NCBI GenBank assembly: GCA_009910795.1
Contig: VMEE01000100.1
Span: 1 to 26,570, forward strand
Source of the DNA: Dehalobacter sp. CP
GTDB lineage: Bacteria; Bacillota_B; Desulfitobacteriia; Desulfitobacteriales; Syntrophobotulaceae
Direction: 5' to 3'
DNA length: 26,570 bases
Below are positions 7,856 through 15,291 of the stretch, in pieces (the first letter of the stretch is position 1; each line of letters starts with the position of its first letter). A model generated the notes under the pieces. That model was given only the letters and a program-made list of their open reading frames with translations. It was not told the DNA's origin and searched no databases. Made by a program: the position numbers and the translations under genes.

Positions 7856-8465
7856 ACCCATGAATATTCTTTTGGCATCAAATAATACCCATAAGCGGGA
7901 GGAGTTCTCCCGCATGCTCGGCGCCCATACCATCATTTTACCTAAGGAGCTGGGTCTGAGTTTCGACTTCGAGGAAGACAAGCCGACCTTCACCGAGAAT
8001 GCTTTGGGCAAGGCATTGGCACTCGCTGAATCTGCTCCGAAAAATATGGTTGTCCTTGCCGACGATTCCGGACTTTGCGTGGATGCATTGGGCGGCGGTC
8101 CGGGAGTCAGGACTGCCCGCTACGGAATGGAAACATTCGGCAGGCAGCTGGAAAGTGATGAACGCAATACGTTCCTGTTGGAAAATTTAGCACATCTGAA
8201 GTCCCCTTCTGAACGCAGTGCACAGTTTGTCTGTGCGTTGGCTCTGGTTGTGGATAAGCATCGCATCTTTACCATATGTGAATCGGTGCATGGACAGATC
8301 GCCGCCACCGGGTACGGGAAAGGCGGTTTCGGCTATGATCCTGTCTTCTACGTCACGGAGGCCGGAAAAACCATGGCCGAACTGACCGATGATGAGAAAG
8401 ACCACTACAGCCACCGCGGTCGCGCAACACGGCACCTTATCACCCTGTTAGGAGAAATTTCATGA
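7842..8465 (+). CDS. rdgB: XTP/dITP diphosphatase (RdgB/HAM1 family)
   Basis: The enzyme hydrolyses dITP, ITP and XTP to monophosphates, keeping deaminated purines out of nucleic acids. Family motifs are present in order: the N-terminal nucleotide loop LLASNNTHKREEF, LADDSGLCVDALGG with its catalytic acidic residues, GVRTARYG, GYGKGGFGYDPVFY, and the C-terminal SHRGRA. The ATG at 7842 gives 207 residues and has AGAGG just upstream. Met7 (7860) would give the more usual N-terminus MNILLASNN but lacks its own site, so either is possible. The gene overlaps the end of the upstream unknown gene. Its own stop overlaps the pepF start as ATGA. House-cleaning role; no oddities. Confidence 0.93.
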   Translation: MSIFRPMNILLASNNTHKREEFSRMLGAHTIILPKELGLSFDFEEDKPTFTENALGKALALAESAPKNMVVLADDSGLCVDALGGGPGVRTARYGMETFGRQLESDERNTFLLENLAHLKSPSERSAQFVCALALVVDKHRIFTICESVHGQIAATGYGKGGFGYDPVFYVTEAGKTMAELTDDEKDHYSHRGRATRHLITLLGEIS

Positions 8466-10240
8466 AGACACTCAACCGAGCACAGCAGAAAATTGAAGAT
8501 ACCTGGGACCTTGGCAGTCTCTTTGGGAACAACGAAAGCTGGGACGAAGGACTCAAGGAGCTTAAAACCCGCATCGAGGAGGCCCCTGAGCTGAAAGGAA
8601 GCCTTTCAGCGGGCAAGGATTCCTTTTTATCAACGATGCAGTGGTACGAACAGACTTCGATTCTTGCCGAGCGGCTGTACAACTACGCCTTTCTGCTCTA
8701 CGCAGGAGATGCCTCTGACAACGACAACGTCAGGCGCTACTCGCTGGCATCCCAGCAGCTGAGCCTGCTATCGGCTGCCATGGCTTTCTTCGATCCCGAA
8801 TTGCTCGGCATTGAGGACAAGGTAATCGAAACCTATCTCGAGGATGCGGATTTTGCTCCCTATGCCATTTTCATCAAGAAAGCACGCAGATTCAAGGAAC
8901 ATATACTCAGCGAGTCGGAAGAGCGCCTGATGGCACTGCAGGGAGAGGTTGGCTCGGTGATGCGAACCACCTTCGGCGATTTGACCAACGTAGATTTCGA
9001 TTTCGGCGAGCTTGACGGGAAACCTCTCACCCAGAGCTCATTCAGCAGCTTCTTGATGCAGGATGACAGGGACCTGAGGAAGAGGGCGTACAAACAGTTC
9101 TATGCAGTATATGAGAAGAGCAAGCATGCCATCGCCAGACTCTACGAAGGCCAGGTGAAGCAGGATATATTCCGCAGCAAGGCTCGCGGTTATGAAAGCT
9201 GCCGGAGCATGGCTCTCTTCGGTGACAGGGTACCCTTGTCTGTATACGACAACCTGATCAAGGCGGTGCATGAGGCCTTCCCTGCCCTGCACCGTTACTA
9301 TGCACTTCGGGCACGGTTGCTGGGTCAGGAGAAGCTTGCCCACTACGATGTCTATGTTCCCTTGGTCAAAGGCATAGAGTCCCATACGAGCTATGAGCAG
9401 GCGGTCAACATCATCTGTGAGTCGCTCAAGCCCCTTGGCGAGGAATATGTCAAGACCATCAAGGCAGGGCTTACAACCGAGCGCTGGGTCGACCGGTATG
9501 AGAACAAAGGAAAGCGCAGTGGAGCCTTCAGCAGCGGAACCTATACGTCCAAGCCGTACATTCTGCTCAACTACAAGGAGGATGTACTTCGTGACCTGTT
9601 CACCGTTGCCCATGAAGGCGGGCACTCCATGCACAGCTACTACAGTGCAAAGAACAATCCCTACTTCCACTACGACTACACCATCTTTGAAGCTGAAGTG
9701 GCCTCCACCTTCAACGAGCAGCTGGTGGCCAAGTATATGATCGAGAACTCATCGGAAAACAAAACCAAGGCCTATATTTTGGGCAAGCAGATCGACGATA
9801 TCGTTGCCACGCTCTTCAGGCAGACGATGTTCGCCGAGTATGAGAAGGTCACGCATGAGTTGGCTGAAGCAGGTACTCCCTTGACGCTTGAGGTGTTGCG
9901 ACAAGAGTACCGCAAGCTGCTTGAAGCCTACTTCGGACCCGCCGTCGAGTTTGAAGCGGAGAGCGATCTTGAAGGCCTGAGAATACCACACTTCTACAGC
10001 CCCTTCTATGTATATAAATATGCAACCGGCATCAGTGCCGCAATCGCATTAAGTCAAAAGGTCATACACGGTGGAGAAGCCCAGCGCAACGACTACCTCG
10101 CTTTCCTCTCTAGCGGCGGCAGCTCGTATCCCATCGATTCCCTCTGCAAGGCCGGTGTCGATATGGAGAGCGAAAAACCGGTGCAGGAGGCTTTGAAAAC
10201 GTTTGAAAGCCTGCTCGATCAATTTGAGGCGTTACTCTAG
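8462..10240 (+). CDS. pepF: Oligoendopeptidase F (M3B zinc metallopeptidase)
   Basis: PepF cleaves peptides of roughly 7-17 residues in the cytoplasm, recycling oligopeptides. The 592-residue protein has the M3 zinc motif HEGGH at 384-388 within TVAHEGGHSMHSYYS. A downstream FEAEVASTFNE segment supplies the third zinc ligand. The N-terminal half is the long helical region typical of M3B. The substrate-binding C-terminal part includes PHFYSPFYVYKYATG and ends near GVDMESEKPVQEAL. No signal peptide is present. Length matches the family. Translation is coupled to rdgB through the ATGA overlap. A long hairpin lies just after the stop. Confidence 0.95.
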   Translation: MKTLNRAQQKIEDTWDLGSLFGNNESWDEGLKELKTRIEEAPELKGSLSAGKDSFLSTMQWYEQTSILAERLYNYAFLLYAGDASDNDNVRRYSLASQQLSLLSAAMAFFDPELLGIEDKVIETYLEDADFAPYAIFIKKARRFKEHILSESEERLMALQGEVGSVMRTTFGDLTNVDFDFGELDGKPLTQSSFSSFLMQDDRDLRKRAYKQFYAVYEKSKHAIARLYEGQVKQDIFRSKARGYESCRSMALFGDRVPLSVYDNLIKAVHEAFPALHRYYALRARLLGQEKLAHYDVYVPLVKGIESHTSYEQAVNIICESLKPLGEEYVKTIKAGLTTERWVDRYENKGKRSGAFSSGTYTSKPYILLNYKEDVLRDLFTVAHEGGHSMHSYYSAKNNPYFHYDYTIFEAEVASTFNEQLVAKYMIENSSENKTKAYILGKQIDDIVATLFRQTMFAEYEKVTHELAEAGTPLTLEVLRQEYRKLLEAYFGPAVEFEAESDLEGLRIPHFYSPFYVYKYATGISAAIALSQKVIHGGEAQRNDYLAFLSSGGSSYPIDSLCKAGVDMESEKPVQEALKTFESLLDQFEALL

Positions 10241-10245
10241 GAAAT

Positions 10246-10275
10246 TCAAGCCTTCTTTTTCAAAAGAGGGCTTGA
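10246..10275 (+). terminator. Hairpin after pepF
   Basis: A nearly perfect ~14-bp stem (TCAAGCCTTCTTTT facing AAAAGAGGGCTTGA, one G-T pair) closes on a two-base loop. No T-run follows on the plus strand, so it may be a weak terminator or 3' stabiliser of the pepF message. Its right arm also contains the -35-like TTGACT used below for the tRNA gene. Confidence 0.5.
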
Positions 10276-10299
10276 CTCAAAACCCAACGGTGTTGTATT
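10272..10299 (+). promoter_or_regulatory. Candidate promoter of tRNA-Leu
   Basis: TTGACT (10272-10277) and TGTATT (10294-10299) are 16 bases apart. A start near 10306 would leave a short 5' leader before the tRNA. The -35 lies inside the right arm of the pepF hairpin. Confidence 0.35.
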
Positions 10300-10340
10300 G
10301 TTGCCACGTTCGGTTTGAGAGAACTGAACAACCTCAGAAT

Positions 10341-10425
10341 GCGGTAGTGGTGGAATTTGGTAGACACGCTAGCTTGAGGTGCTAGTGGGAGAAATCTTGT
10401 GCTGGTTCAAGTCCAGTCTACCGCA
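10341..10425 (+). tRNA. tRNA-Leu, anticodon GAG
   Basis: The 85-base gene folds as a class II tRNA. The acceptor stem GCGGTAG (10341-10347) pairs with CTACCGC (10418-10424), with discriminator A at 10425. The D arm carries the TGG...GG elements. The anticodon stem CTAGC/GCTAG holds loop TTGAGGT, giving anticodon GAG, which reads CTC/CTT leucine codons. A long variable arm and T loop TTCAAGT follow. CCA is not encoded (the next bases are CTC), so it must be added after transcription. Confidence 0.95.
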
Positions 10426-10432
10426 CTCAAAG

Positions 10433-10472
10433 GACCCTCACCAAGGAACAACTTGGTGAGGGTCTTTTCTTT
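10433..10472 (+). terminator. Rho-independent terminator of tRNA-Leu
   Basis: A 13-bp perfect stem (GACCCTCACCAAG at 10433-10445 with its complement at 10452-10464) has a six-base loop and is followed by TTTTCTTT. The A-run before it extends the pairing. Strong canonical terminator. Confidence 0.9.
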
Positions 10473-10526
10473 GTAGCAGTGCAGTTTACTATCTCTCAGT
10501 CGTAAGGTATCAACACACGATCTAAT

Positions 10527-10574
10527 TGGTGTCACACTTTGTGACACCAGTTGTGACACCAGTTGTGACACCAT
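10527..10574. repeat. Palindrome followed by three tandem 12-bp repeats
   Basis: TGGTGTCACA-CTT-TGTGACACCA (10527-10549) is a perfect 10-bp inverted repeat. Its right arm is the first of three tandem copies of the 12-mer TTGTGACACCAG (10539-10550, 10551-10562, 10563-10574, the last ending AT). It lies in the 263-base gap between the tRNA terminator and the LysE-type gene (10426-10688), which otherwise shows nothing recognisable. It could be an operator array or slippage product. Confidence 0.8.
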
Positions 10575-10688
10575 TATCATTGAGACCATGAATGCGTTAT
10601 TCTGAATAATTCACTTCATATATGAAAACTGAGAACTGGTAGTATCAAATCGCATTATCATGCATTTGAAGAGATCGCCTATTTAGCA

Positions 10689-11294
10689 TCAGGCTGAAAA
10701 CAAGCTCCACACCATCCTCACCGCTGTATACACCAGCAACAGTGCAAGTGCTGCATTGACAACCTTGCGAGTATGCTCGGTTCTGAGCAGACGTGATATC
10801 CCAATCCCGAACAGGGCCCAGGTTGAGAGGGCTGAAAAACTCATCAGCGTAAAACAAAGGGCACTCGCCGCGAGATTGAACGGAGTGCGTGCCATATCCC
10901 TGAGAAAGGTCGAGTAGACGGTCAGCCCAAGGATGATGACCTTCGGATTAAGCAACTGCAAGAGCAGGCCGTTGCTGTAGCCGAGCGGCTTTACAATCGT
11001 TTGGGAGAACGAATATGAACTTGTAAAAACGTGGTAGGCCAAGTAGAGAATATAAAGGCTGCCGGCTATGGTAAGGTAGGTTACCACCGAAGGAATCAAT
11101 TGAGTAAGCGCTGCAGCGAGCACTGCACTGAGCAGCATGATCGAGAAGAATCCTGTGGCAATTCCGAAAAAATACGGCAGGGACCTGCGATAGCCGTAAT
11201 TCAGCCCCATTGCCTGACTGCTGATCGTATTGGGACCAGGGGTGAATGTGGTTATCAAGGCAAAGGTCAGGGTGGCAAGCATGTCGATTTGCAT
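10689..11294 (-). CDS. LysE/RhtB-family amino-acid exporter
   Basis: The 201-residue protein is almost wholly hydrophobic, with about six membrane helices. The family signature FTPGPNT is at residues 17-23, directly after the first helix, and the central motif LLQLLNPKVIILGL is around 110-124. These identify a LysE/RhtB-type exporter, a family that removes excess amino acids or related metabolites from the cell. The substrate is not predictable. The ATG at 11294 has no ribosome site. A TTGGGC-18-TACAAT promoter would start transcription only two bases upstream, so a near-leaderless message is possible. Met5 is an alternative start. No clear terminator follows. Confidence 0.9.
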   Translation of the reverse strand: MQIDMLATLTFALITTFTPGPNTISSQAMGLNYGYRRSLPYFFGIATGFFSIMLLSAVLAAALTQLIPSVVTYLTIAGSLYILYLAYHVFTSSYSFSQTIVKPLGYSNGLLLQLLNPKVIILGLTVYSTFLRDMARTPFNLAASALCFTLMSFSALSTWALFGIGISRLLRTEHTRKVVNAALALLLVYTAVRMVWSLFSA

Positions 11295-11302
11295 ACCATT
11301 GG

Positions 11303-11332
11303 ATTGTATCAGTAAAAACCAATTTTGCCCAA
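11303..11332 (-). promoter_or_regulatory. Candidate promoter of the LysE-type gene
   Basis: Minus-strand TTGGGC (11332-11327) and TACAAT (11308-11303) are spaced 18 bases apart. The predicted +1 is near 11296, two bases before the start codon. Confidence 0.35.
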
Positions 11333-11344
11333 CATAATTAATGA

Positions 11345-11368
11345 ACCCCGGAGAGCAATCCCCGGGGT
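11345..11368 (-). terminator. Hairpin after the FMN lipoprotein gene
   Basis: A 7-bp GC-rich stem (ACCCCGG at 11345-11351, CCGGGGT at 11362-11368) lies 25 bases past the minus-strand stop and is followed, on that strand, by TTCATTAATT. A plausible intrinsic terminator with a weak T-tract. Confidence 0.55.
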
Positions 11369-11392
11369 CCTGATACTGTCGATTTCGGACGA

Positions 11393-12706
11393 TTAGTACT
11401 TCTTTACTCCATTGGCGAGAGCTTTCTCAACCAAGGCATAGAAGTCGTTTACATGCACGCTGGCACCGGCGATGTCATCGGTATGACCGGCATCGTCCTT
11501 GTAGGTGATCTTCTTGGGGTCCTGGGTGGAGAGGAGGTGGTTCTGAACCGCCACTGCCTGCTCATTCCATTCCTTGCCGATCTTGCTGGTCTTGATCATG
11601 CCGTAACCACCCTCAGCTGCAACGGTCTGCTTGTCACGATTGTCCTTATCCACTGCACTCCAGTAGACATTGACGAGGTTGCCGTTGTTTACGAAGAGAG
11701 AAACAAATCCCTTCCAGCCTGACGAACCGAACGCTTCCTCGGTTGCATAGTAGCCCCCGTTGGAGAAGGGACCAAGCCCGACAGGACCGTTGTCCAGTGC
11801 CTTCTTGGCCAGATCAAAGAGGGAGTTTACGTGTACGGAGACCCCTGCGATGTCGTCTGTATGACCGGCATCATCCTTGTAGGTGATGGCATTGAGGTCC
11901 TGAGTCTTGAGCAGGTACTCCTCGGTCTTCTGAGCCTGTACATACCACTCGTCCTGAGCCTTGCCGAACTTCACCATGTTGTACTTTCCAGCCTTGTCAT
12001 AGGCCTTCTTGTCATCCCCATTGCGGTTCACGGCACTCCAGTTGACAGCTGCAATGCGGCCGTTGAGAACGGTCAGGGAGACATATTCCTTCCAACCGGA
12101 GGAGGGATAGGCCTCATCGATGGCAAAGTAAGCACCATCGGCATACGGACCGCGACCGACAGGACCGGCTGCAAGAGCCTTGGCAGCAAGTTCGAAGAAT
12201 GCATCCACATGGACTGAGACACCGGCGATGTCATCTGTGTGACCTTCGCTGTCCTTATAGCTTATTGCTGCAGGATCCTGGGTCTTCAGGAGGTGGGCCT
12301 CGGCCTTCTCGGCCTGCTGATACCATTCAGCCTGGGCTTTGCCGAACTTCACCATGTTGTACTTCCCAGCCTTGTCATAGGTCTTCTTGTCGGCACCACC
12401 GGAAATGTTTACTGCATTCCAGTCAGCTTCGACAATCTTTCCACCACTGACAGTCAAGGTTACGGTTTCCTTCCAGCCGGAGGAAGCGAACGCATCGTCG
12501 GCGGCAAAATAGATGCCATCGGCATACTTTGCAGCAGCAGGAGCCGGGGCCGGGGCCGGGGCGGGAGCAGGTGCAGCTACAGCAGGTGCAGCAGCAGGTG
12601 CCGGGGTTGCGGTTTTCGCTTCAGACTTCGAGCAGCCGGTGAAGACGAACAGAGAGATCAAAACAACAGCTGCAAGTACAGCCAACACGTTCTTTCTCAT
12701 GGTCAT
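11393..12706 (-). CDS. Secreted lipoprotein with three FMN-binding domains (PplA-like)
   Basis: This 437-residue protein has a lipoprotein signal peptide ending in FTGC (Cys25), then an Ala/Pro-rich spacer (33-60). Three tandem copies follow of a ~120-residue domain at about 61-180, 188-306 and 314-433. Each copy has an opening (Y/F)xxGxY(F/Y)A, a GWK strand, a KTQD-type segment and the motif DDIAG(V/A)S. The candidate flavin-bearing serines are Ser164, Ser290 and Ser416, exactly 126 residues apart. This matches FMN_bind domains, which receive FMN covalently from ApbE/Ftp transferases at a D-x-x-x-G-A-T/S motif. The protein should sit outside the inner membrane carrying up to three flavins. 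It is divergent from the NADH dehydrogenase operon. AGGAG nine bases upstream supports the ATG at 12706. Electron transfer is inferred. Confidence 0.82.
   Translation of the reverse strand: MTMRKNVLAVLAAVVLISLFVFTGCSKSEAKTATPAPAAAPAVAAPAPAPAPAPAPAAAKYADGIYFAADDAFASSGWKETVTLTVSGGKIVEADWNAVNISGGADKKTYDKAGKYNMVKFGKAQAEWYQQAEKAEAHLLKTQDPAAISYKDSEGHTDDIAGVSVHVDAFFELAAKALAAGPVGRGPYADGAYFAIDEAYPSSGWKEYVSLTVLNGRIAAVNWSAVNRNGDDKKAYDKAGKYNMVKFGKAQDEWYVQAQKTEEYLLKTQDLNAITYKDDAGHTDDIAGVSVHVNSLFDLAKKALDNGPVGLGPFSNGGYYATEEAFGSSGWKGFVSLFVNNGNLVNVYWSAVDKDNRDKQTVAAEGGYGMIKTSKIGKEWNEQAVAVQNHLLSTQDPKKITYKDDAGHTDDIAGASVHVNDFYALVEKALANGVKKY
11408..12526 (-). repeat. Three tandem FMN-binding domain repeats within the lipoprotein
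   Basis: Domain 1 is encoded at 12167-12526, domain 2 at 11789-12145 and domain 3 at 11408-11767. Domains 1 and 2 share long identical stretches such as KAGKYNMVKFGKAQ. Domain 3 has diverged (YGMIKTSKIGKEW), which suggests an older duplication followed by a more recent one. All keep the KD-x-x-GHTDDIAG core. Confidence 0.85.
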
Positions 12707-12740
12707 TAACTCCTAGGTAATTTCATCATTCGTTGATATA

Positions 12741-12770
12741 ATCATATACAGAACTATTACAGTTTTGCAA
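12741..12770 (-). promoter_or_regulatory. Candidate promoter of the FMN lipoprotein gene
   Basis: Minus-strand TTGCAA (12770-12765) and TATGAT (12746-12741) are spaced 18 bases apart. Transcription would begin near 12734, giving a leader of about 28 bases that includes the AGGAG site. Confidence 0.42.
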
Positions 12771-13017
12771 TATCGTCCTAAAATTATCAATAGTCATTCG
12801 CAATTACGAGATTATCTTGATATGTAATTATATTATAAAGAGTTCCATAGGCAAGTAATCCGATTGCTTTACTTAGATATAAAAATATCGATACATTTTT
12901 TTTCACTATTTTACCAATAATTCGTTTCCCACAGAGATTTATTTATTTTTTCATCTCCTACAGTATGGCGTTAATGTAAAAAATGTGAAAAACTATATTC
13001 GATAAAAAATGACACAA

Positions 13018-13047
13018 TTGCATAAATTCCTACTTCTGTGCTAGAGT
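13018..13047 (+). promoter_or_regulatory. Candidate promoter of the ndh operon
   Basis: TTGCAT (13018-13023) and TAGAGT (13042-13047) are 18 bases apart. The predicted start near 13054 gives a ~117-base leader. The match is partial. Confidence 0.3.
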
Positions 13048-13134
13048 GTTTTTCTACCAACGCAGTAAGGTAGCGTGACTGTACATCCGCAAAAATCCTT
13101 GTTGCAACGCTATACAAAGATTCGTATATTGCAA

Positions 13135-13152
13135 GCCCTTGTCAGCAAGGGC
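13135..13152 (+). promoter_or_regulatory. Hairpin in the ndh leader next to the ribosome site
   Basis: GCCCTTG-TCAG-CAAGGGC forms a 7-bp stem ending a few bases before AAGGA, the ribosome site of the dehydrogenase. It resembles in placement the hairpin before tig. A role in translation control is possible but unproven. Confidence 0.4.
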
Positions 13153-13170
13153 CGCCGTAAGGACGGAACC

Positions 13171-15285
13171 ATGGACAAGAAACAGATTGTGGTATTGGGC
13201 GGGGGATACGCCGGAGTACACGCTGCAAAAACCTTGCACAAAGCATTCAAGAAGCATCAAGACAAGGTTGAAATAACCTTGATCGACAAGAACCGTCACC
13301 ACATTCTCATGACTGAGCTGCATGAAGTCGCCGGTAACCGTGTTGAAGAGGATTCCGTAAAAATATCCTTCGACCGCATTTTCTCCGGCAAAATGGTCAA
13401 TGTCGTACAGGACACCATTATCGACATCGATTTCAAGAACCAGACACTCAAAGGCGATCGTGCAAGCTACGGATATGACCAACTGATCATCGGGACAGGT
13501 GCCACCACCGCCGACTTCAACATACCCGGTGTCAAGGAGCACGCATTCTACTTGTGGAGTCTTGAGGATGCACTTCGCATCCGCTGTCATATCGAACAGG
13601 TTGTCAAGGATGCAAGCCGGGAAGCCGATAGTGAAAAGCGCAGACAGATGCTTACCTTCGTGGTTGCCGGCGGTGGATTCACCGGCATCGAGCTGGTGGG
13701 TGAACTCACTGAATGGCTGCCGATCCTGTGCAAGGAAAACGGCATTGACTTCAAGAAGGAAGGCAGGCTTATCAGCGCAGAAGCACTGGGAAGCATTTTG
13801 AACATGCTTCCGGAGAAACCCAGGGCAAAGGCTGTAAAATACCTGGAGAAACAAGGCGTTGAGATTAAGCTCAACTCCCTGATCACCCAAGTCGATGCCG
13901 AAGGCTTCACCACCAAAAGCGGCGAAGTGATCAAAACAAAGACGCTGGTCTGGACCTGCGGCGTTCGCGGAACGGAATTCTGCGAGAAGCTTCCGCTTAC
14001 CGATGGTAAGATCGGCAGAAAACTCGTCAATGAATATATGCAGAGCCCCGATTACCAGAACGTCTACCTCGTCGGTGACGGCATGTGGTTTTTGGAGAAC
14101 AACCGTGCAGTTCCCCAGATAGTTGAAGCCGCCGAACAGACTGCAAAGACTGCAGCCGATGGTGTAATCTATACGATCAAGAGTGAACTCGGTCTCAAAG
14201 CCGAGCATCCCAAGCCGTTCAAGTCGAACTTCCACGGATTCATGGTCTCCATCGGTGGAAAGTATGCTGTGAGTCATACCGCCGGAATGTCCCTCTCAGG
14301 CTTCTTCGCCATGGCCCTCAAGCATATGGTGAACATCTATTACCAGAGCGGCGTATGCGGTGTAAACGGTGCTTGGGCGTACATCAAGCATGAGATACTG
14401 GAAATCAAGCACAACCGCTCCCTCATCGGTGGTTTGGCTGCCTACAAGGTTCCCTCCTACTGGACGACCTTCCTCAGAATGTATCTGGGTGTAATGTGGT
14501 TTATTGAGGGAATTGGAAAAATCCAGAAAGGTTGGCTTACCGATACAACCGGCTCAAAAGTCTACTGGGGAGCACCTGCAGAGGGTGCCTCGGATGCATG
14601 GGCCTCTGCCAGCCAAGCGGTTACTGAAACAGTCGCCTCGGCAAGTCAGGCGGTAGCCGACACCGTAGCTTCGGTCAGTCAGACTGCGTATCAGACTGTA
14701 GCATCGGCAAGTCAACCGGCAGTGCAAGCCGTGGCTTCCGCCAGCCAGCCGGCAGTGGAAGCTGCATCATCGGCAACCCAATGGGTTGTCGAAACCGCAG
14801 CCTCTGCAAGCCAGACGGTTGTTGATACCGTCGCAGCCGTCAGCCAATCGATTGCTGAGAGCGGTGCAGTCGAGCAGTTTGCTCCTCCCCTGCTCTCCCA
14901 GCCTTTGGCAATCTTCACCTGGATCAACAATACATTTGTAGCCCAGGCTCCCTATCTGTTCCAGCTGATGATCGTACTGGCTGAAGTTGGTATCGGACTT
15001 GCCCTCTTTGCCGGTCTGTTTACCTTCCCTGCCGCCATCGTATCCTTGGGCTTGTCGGTCATGTTCCTGATCGGGGCATTGGCAGGCAAAGAGATTCTTT
15101 GGTATATGGCGGTATCGATTGTCATGCTCGGAGGAGCAGGCAAGGCCTTCGGTCTGGACTACTGGGTGATGCCTTATCTGAAGAAGTTGTGGAATAAAAC
15201 TCCGCTTGCCAAGAAAACCTACTTCTATCTTGATGAACCCGAGTTCACCAAACGCCAGATGGAACGGAAATTGGGGAAAAAGTAG
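13171..15285 (+). CDS. Type II NADH dehydrogenase with C-terminal membrane domain
   Basis: The 704-residue flavoprotein should oxidise NADH and pass electrons to a quinone without pumping ions. The FAD-binding loop GGGYAG (10-15), the NADH-binding loop AGGGFTGIELVGEL (166-179), the second FAD motif VYLVGDGMW (298-306) and the quinone-side AAEQTAKTA (320-328) are all present. Unlike plain NDH-2 (~400 aa), it continues into a membrane domain. One helix lies at ~431-447 (TTFLRMYLGVMWFIEGIGK) and further helices at ~592-612 and ~616-660, similar to DoxX-type domains. Between them lie eight 11-residue repeats (477-564). The extra membrane domain is what distinguishes the NDH-2 linked to flavin-based extracellular electron transfer. 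The ATG at 13171 with AAGGA upstream is chosen over an in-frame GTG at 13075. The gene heads an operon. Confidence 0.88.
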   Translation: MDKKQIVVLGGGYAGVHAAKTLHKAFKKHQDKVEITLIDKNRHHILMTELHEVAGNRVEEDSVKISFDRIFSGKMVNVVQDTIIDIDFKNQTLKGDRASYGYDQLIIGTGATTADFNIPGVKEHAFYLWSLEDALRIRCHIEQVVKDASREADSEKRRQMLTFVVAGGGFTGIELVGELTEWLPILCKENGIDFKKEGRLISAEALGSILNMLPEKPRAKAVKYLEKQGVEIKLNSLITQVDAEGFTTKSGEVIKTKTLVWTCGVRGTEFCEKLPLTDGKIGRKLVNEYMQSPDYQNVYLVGDGMWFLENNRAVPQIVEAAEQTAKTAADGVIYTIKSELGLKAEHPKPFKSNFHGFMVSIGGKYAVSHTAGMSLSGFFAMALKHMVNIYYQSGVCGVNGAWAYIKHEILEIKHNRSLIGGLAAYKVPSYWTTFLRMYLGVMWFIEGIGKIQKGWLTDTTGSKVYWGAPAEGASDAWASASQAVTETVASASQAVADTVASVSQTAYQTVASASQPAVQAVASASQPAVEAASSATQWVVETAASASQTVVDTVAAVSQSIAESGAVEQFAPPLLSQPLAIFTWINNTFVAQAPYLFQLMIVLAEVGIGLALFAGLFTFPAAIVSLGLSVMFLIGALAGKEILWYMAVSIVMLGGAGKAFGLDYWVMPYLKKLWNKTPLAKKTYFYLDEPEFTKRQMERKLGKK
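14599..14862 (+). repeat. Eight tandem 33-bp / 11-residue repeats within the NADH dehydrogenase
   Basis: Residues 477-564 split into eight units of exactly 11: WASASQAVTET, VASASQAVADT, VASVSQTAYQT, VASASQPAVQA, VASASQPAVEA, ASSATQWVVET, AASASQTVVDT, VAAVSQSIAES. The pattern is (V/A)A-S-x-S-Q followed by a variable hydrophobic stretch and T/A/S. Eleven-residue periodicity suggests a long amphipathic or hendecad helix. DNA copies differ at many silent sites, so the array is not newly made. Confidence 0.92.
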
Positions 15286-15291
15286 GAAGGC

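Larger units (their letters stand above)
12707..13170. other. AT-rich divergent intergenic region
   Basis: These ~460 bases between the FMN lipoprotein and the NADH dehydrogenase are much richer in A and T than the genes on either side. They hold the two divergent promoters listed here and a leader hairpin before the dehydrogenase. The middle, about 12780-13010, contains many T and A runs. I see no open frame, RNA gene or clear operator in it. It could bind a nucleoid protein or a regulator I cannot identify. Confidence 0.6.

Noticed and set aside
10539..10574. CRISPR array
   Set aside because: Three contiguous 12-bp copies have no spacers, and no cas genes are near.
10426..10688. tRNA-linked integration site with an island
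   Set aside because: No integrase, no repeat of the tRNA 3' end and no block of atypical genes follow.
13054..14277. Minus-strand frame (407 aa) opposite the NADH dehydrogenase
   Set aside because: Antisense to FAD- and NADH-binding motifs; no domain or signal of its own.
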